Below, one piece after another: positions 61,407-64,000 of a stretch of 64,000 nucleotides of DNA. Every line of letters starts with the position of its first letter. Within the stretch, counting starts at the first letter, position 1. The DNA is taken from assembly GCA_945860915.1 (NCBI GenBank), contig CAMARR010000010.1, positions 47,621 through 111,620 on the forward strand. The letters run 5' to 3'. The DNA is from Candidatus Kuenenia stuttgartensis (GTDB lineage: Bacteria; Planctomycetota; GCA-002687715; CAIWVZ01). The position numbers and the translations under genes are program-made. The notes beneath the pieces are model-generated. The model was not told where the DNA came from and did no database searches. It was given only the letters and a program-made list of their open reading frames with translations.

Positions 61407-62630
61407 ATGTCGCTACGTCGCTTTGGGCTTGTAATCGCATCCGTCCTTCTCACTTCGTGTGGAGTTGAGTCAACCTCGAATACGCCGCCGCCCAATACAC
61501 TGAATCCGCCATCGGCCGGCAAGTCCAACGAGCCGGACCCACCAGGAACCGCGACGTGGAAGGATCAGGCCAAGGCCGCAGTCGACAAAGGCATTCGATT
61601 CCTCCGTGAGAAGCAGGATGGCGTAGGCTGGAAGTTTTCGGCGAAGGCGCCCAATCCTGACATCGGCATTACTGCCCTCTGCGCGCTCGCGATGATGGAG
61701 TCGCCGCGAAAGTACCGCGAGACCGACGGACCGTTCATGTCGAAGCCCCTCGAGTGGCTTGCGAGTTCGCAGCAGAAGGACGGATCGATTCATGGTGGCA
61801 TGTTGGCAACCTACAACACGTCGGTGGCTGTCCTTGCGCTCGCTGCATCGGGGAATGCTGCCTACAAGCCGATTCTCGCCAAGGCCGGCGAGTACATCCG
61901 GGTAGTTCAATCCGATGAAGCCGAGGGATATGCCTCCGGGGATCGATATTACGGGGGCGTCGGCTACGGCGGTGACGAGCGACCGGATCTGTCTAACACG
62001 CAATTTGCCGTCGAAGCCGCACGCGCGGCGGGCGTTTCTAAGGACGACCCTTTCTTTAGGAAAGCGGCTACTTTCGCATCGCGATCGCAGAATCTTAGCG
62101 AAACCAACGATCTAAAAGACAAGGAACCCGCGGTTGGGAATGATGGGGGCGGGTACTACGCGCCAGGAGTTAACGCGGGCGAGTCAAAGGCTGGCATGGT
62201 TACGTTGGCCGATGGACGCAAGATTCGGAAGTCCTACGGTTCGATGTCATATGCGTTACTCAAGACGTATGTTTTTTGCGACATTGATCGCCGCGACGCC
62301 CGAGTCAAAGCTCTGTTGGAATGGATCGGGAAGAACTACTCAGTGACTGAGAATCCCGGTATGCGTCAGGAGGGTAAGCCTCTCAGCGAGAAGACCGGGC
62401 TTTTCTACTACTACCTGACCATGGCGCGGGCGCTAGGCGCAGCAGGTGATGGTGCCCTCACCGGCGCGGACGGAAAGGCGATCGCGTGGAAGGAAAGCCT
62501 CGCTAAGCAAATCGTCTCGTTGCAGAAAGCCGACGGCTCTTGGGCTAACGAGAACTCTGAGTTCTGGGAGAACTCGCCTGTGCTCGCGACCTCCATGGCT
62601 CTCAACGCTTTGAACGCGTGCCTGAAGTGA
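61407..62630 (+). CDS. Lipoprotein with prenyltransferase/squalene-oxidase repeats
   Basis: 407 residues from ATG 61407 with GGAGG upstream. The lipobox ends VLLTSC, followed by a Pro-rich linker (TSNTPPPNTLNPPS). The alpha-alpha barrel repeats are seen as KGIRFLREKQDGVGW, LEWLASSQQKDGSIHGGML, NTQFAVEAARAAG and IVSLQKADGSWANEN. The fold is shared with terpene cyclases and with non-enzymatic proteins in Planctomycetota. The catalytic DxDD of cyclases is not seen. It is lipid anchored and of unknown function. Confidence 0.8.
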   Translation: MSLRRFGLVIASVLLTSCGVESTSNTPPPNTLNPPSAGKSNEPDPPGTATWKDQAKAAVDKGIRFLREKQDGVGWKFSAKAPNPDIGITALCALAMMESPRKYRETDGPFMSKPLEWLASSQQKDGSIHGGMLATYNTSVAVLALAASGNAAYKPILAKAGEYIRVVQSDEAEGYASGDRYYGGVGYGGDERPDLSNTQFAVEAARAAGVSKDDPFFRKAATFASRSQNLSETNDLKDKEPAVGNDGGGYYAPGVNAGESKAGMVTLADGRKIRKSYGSMSYALLKTYVFCDIDRRDARVKALLEWIGKNYSVTENPGMRQEGKPLSEKTGLFYYYLTMARALGAAGDGALTGADGKAIAWKESLAKQIVSLQKADGSWANENSEFWENSPVLATSMALNALNACLK

Positions 62631-63238
62631 AGCTTTCGACCGCGCTTCCGACAGCCTTGGTTCTCGTGGCCGCAGGCTTCGGATTCTCGGTAGCCGAGCG
62701 AGAGGGGGCGGTGCTTGGCGTCGTCGCAGGGGCAGTCGCGGCTTTTCCGCTTTGCGGAGTTAGGTGGAAGGAGGCAATCGCTCCAGCGTCCCTCGCTGCG
62801 GTGTCCGCCGTCGCGAGTCTGGCCCTCTTGGGCGGGTCGCTCGGTGCCGTCGCCCTCGCGGTCGCCTGCCTTGGGGTCATCCAGATCGGGGCGACGCTCA
62901 TGGTTGCGACCTTCGCTCGGGGCGCCGCCTCCTCGGCAGGTTGGGCCATCGGTGCTTTCCTGATCGCAATTCCGTTTCGAACTTCCGCCGACTCTGGATT
63001 GGTGCCGCCATGGGCGGCAGATGGCAACCCTGTCACACAGCTGATCTACGCCGCGGGGATCGATTGGTTTCGGAGGCCTGCGCTTTACCCCGTCATCGGG
63101 ACGGCTTATTCGGGTTCGCTCGCCGCGGGAGCCGACAAGACTGTTCTATGGGGGTGTCTCGCTGCCGGCGTGGTGGCATGGGTCGCCTCGGGTATCGTCC
63201 AAGCGTGCCGCACGCGGCATTCAGGATCCCAGCCATGA
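62627..63238 (+). CDS. Small multi-spanning membrane protein, unknown
   Basis: 203 residues if translation starts at GTG 62627, which overlaps the previous stop as GTGA (GTG 62618 is an alternative). Five or six hydrophobic helices rich in Ala, Gly and Val are present. No family is recognised. It overlaps the following NIL-domain gene by ATGA, so the three genes from 61407 form one operon. A membrane role next to a repeat lipoprotein is all that can be said. Confidence 0.55.
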   Translation: MKLSTALPTALVLVAAGFGFSVAEREGAVLGVVAGAVAAFPLCGVRWKEAIAPASLAAVSAVASLALLGGSLGAVALAVACLGVIQIGATLMVATFARGAASSAGWAIGAFLIAIPFRTSADSGLVPPWAADGNPVTQLIYAAGIDWFRRPALYPVIGTAYSGSLAAGADKTVLWGCLAAGVVAWVASGIVQACRTRHSGSQP

Positions 63239-63453
63239 AGCAGAAGCTCCTCCTCACATTCCCGCAGCAAGTTCTGAACGAGCCTGTGATCTACATCCTC
63301 GGGCGAGACTTCAACTTAGTGCCGAACATCCGCGGAGCAACGATCAGCGACAGCGAGGGGATGATGGCTGTCGAGCTGGACGGAGAATCCGCCGAAATCG
63401 AACGCGCGATTGCTTTCCTCGCCGCACGTAACGTCAGGATCGAGCGGGTTTAA
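63235..63453 (+). CDS. Stand-alone NIL-domain protein
   Basis: 72 residues from ATG 63235 with ATGA overlap. The pattern KLLLTFPQQVLNEPVIYILGRDFNLVPNIRGATISDSEGMMAVELDGESAEIERAIAFLAARNVRIERV covers a whole NIL domain, normally the C-terminal amino-acid-sensing part of MetN or a partner of ferredoxin domains. Here it is free standing. It might bind a small amino acid. It is translationally coupled to the preceding membrane protein. Confidence 0.8.
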   Translation: MKQKLLLTFPQQVLNEPVIYILGRDFNLVPNIRGATISDSEGMMAVELDGESAEIERAIAFLAARNVRIERV

Positions 63454-63475
63454 CGCGCTTCGCATCGCGTGTTTT
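63453..63475 (+). terminator. Weak terminator-like hairpin after the NIL gene
   Basis: ACGCG and CGCGT around an 8-nt loop (63453-63470) are followed by GTTTTC. The 5-bp stem is short. Tentative. Confidence 0.3.
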
Positions 63476-63641
63476 CTGGCGAATCCCTTCTGTATGACAG
63501 GCGGGATTTGTTGTTTCAGTATGGATATTTGCGCATGACATGGCGATTTTCTCCGACTTTATCCTTGAATATCGGTCGCGAGTCCTATGCCGAGCAGTTC
63601 TTATTGTATATGGGCAGGGCGGTTTTTTTTGGCTTGGTGCG

Positions 63642-63670
63642 TTGACGGGGTCGAAGAGGCAAGACATAGT
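63642..63670 (+). promoter_or_regulatory. Putative promoter of the last gene
   Basis: TTGACG at 63642 and CATAGT at 63665 are 17 bp apart, 140 bp before the ATG at 63810. The rest of the 356-bp gap (63454-63809) holds no protein gene I can support and contains an 8-T run at 63623-63630. The roughly 130-nt leader may fold, but I recognise no riboswitch. Confidence 0.45.
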
Positions 63671-63809
63671 GGCACCTCGACTGGGTGAGCGGTTGGGAAT
63701 TCCGAGCCTCCGCGTGCGCGAAGGCTCAGACCCGGACACCTGGTCTAGGACAGACCTGAGAAAGATTACGAGTTCGCTTTATGCGGCTCGTTCTTGGAGA
63801 AAGAAAAAC

Positions 63810-64000
63810 ATGAAGCTTTGGAAGACGATCCCAGTCGCGATGGCCTTTGTTGCCTCACTTGCGACAGCACAAACGAACGAAGAGATCCAGAAGCAGCTCG
63901 CTCGTCAAGAGTCAGAGCTGAAGCGCCTCAACGCTGAGCTCACCGAGCTCAAGGTGACCGGCGCAATGACCGCAGCTGATGCGGCCCTTGAGACGGAAGT
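63810..64000 (+). CDS. Exported protein with N-terminal coiled coil (truncated by window end)
   Basis: 63 residues are visible from ATG 63810 with GGAGAAAG upstream. The signal peptide ends SLATA-Q. The mature N-terminus NEEIQKQLARQESELKRLNAELTELK is a heptad-type coiled coil, as found at the N-terminus of some porins and outer-membrane proteins. The remainder is outside the window, so the family cannot be named. Confidence 0.65.
   Translation, partial: MKLWKTIPVAMAFVASLATAQTNEEIQKQLARQESELKRLNAELTELKVTGAMTAADAALETE

Noticed and set aside
63454..63809. Possible riboswitch in the leader of the last gene (a CTGAGA near 63765)
   Set aside because: CTGAGA alone resembles a fragment of the TPP aptamer, but the other conserved parts are absent.
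1..64000. Selenoprotein gene with in-frame UGA near selA
   Set aside because: The gaps between accepted genes are short, and none holds two homologous halves separated by UGA that I can see; a genome-wide SECIS search is needed.
1..64000. CRISPR arrays, insertion sequences, prophage
   Set aside because: No spaced short repeats, no transposase, integrase or phage structural motifs were seen on either strand.

Overview
The window is a gene-dense, high-GC bacterial chromosome segment. It comes from a Gram-negative organism with lipid A (lpxB), ECF sigma/anti-sigma regulation, many exported lipoproteins and a heavy load of large polytopic membrane proteins. The S2 protein (motif RASRWNPKM), the squalene-oxidase-repeat lipoprotein and the cobalamin-domain regulator look planctomycete-like to me. 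I therefore suggest Planctomycetota, as an inference at moderate to low confidence. There are no insertion sequences, phage genes or CRISPR arrays.

Layout. 1-18.3 kb is a surface-glycan region: two GT4 and two GT2 glycosyltransferases, a NodB-type deacetylase, three large multi-spanning membrane proteins, a B12-type radical SAM enzyme, a SPASM-type radical SAM enzyme and a UDP-galactopyranose-mutase-like flavoprotein. It also holds a diheme cytochrome c / sugar-dehydrogenase pair and small membrane proteins. 18.3-23.1 kb is housekeeping: lpxB divergent from rpsB-tsf-pyrH-frr, then tRNA-Lys. 23.2-28.6 kb reads leftward: a MerR/B12-domain regulator with an SRPBCC protein, a flavin oxidoreductase and a SOUL heme-binding protein, plus a pseudouridine synthase and an exported C1 peptidase. 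28.7-33.9 kb: tRNA-Glu, GspM/GspL-like platform proteins behind an ECF sigma/anti-sigma pair, and ribBA. 34-46.7 kb: a metal transporter and rsgA, then a long leftward run of exported or membrane proteins (DUF2752, a 973-aa repeat protein, a parvulin, an Ig-like lipoprotein). 46.7-49 kb: DinB, tRNA-Sec and selA. 49-50.4 kb: tRNA-Pro followed by 176-bp tandem repeats. 50.4-52.4 kb: a TetR-controlled AhpD/PNPOx-like pair. 52.5-63.5 kb: a SUMF1-fold lipoprotein and an MFS transporter, then exonuclease III, a squalene/phytoene synthase, HAD, purD, fur, feoAB and a prenyltransferase-repeat lipoprotein cluster.

The most notable element is at tRNA-Pro. The last 18 nt of the tRNA gene plus its downstream hairpins are repeated about 2.35 times with a 176-bp period. 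This strongly resembles the 178-bp repeats that follow tRNA-Tyr in the E. coli tyrT operon. Other points of interest are the tRNA-Sec/selA locus, which lies apart from any selB or selD in this window, and a TetR operator palindrome repeated at two promoters. The B12-domain regulator has lost its expected cobalamin-binding histidines, and short Ser/Thr-Arg-Pro linkers recur just after the signal peptides of unrelated exported proteins.

Most gene pairs on the same strand overlap by ATGA or GTGA, so many operon boundaries can be read directly from the sequence. All functional calls come from motif recognition by eye; no database search was run.
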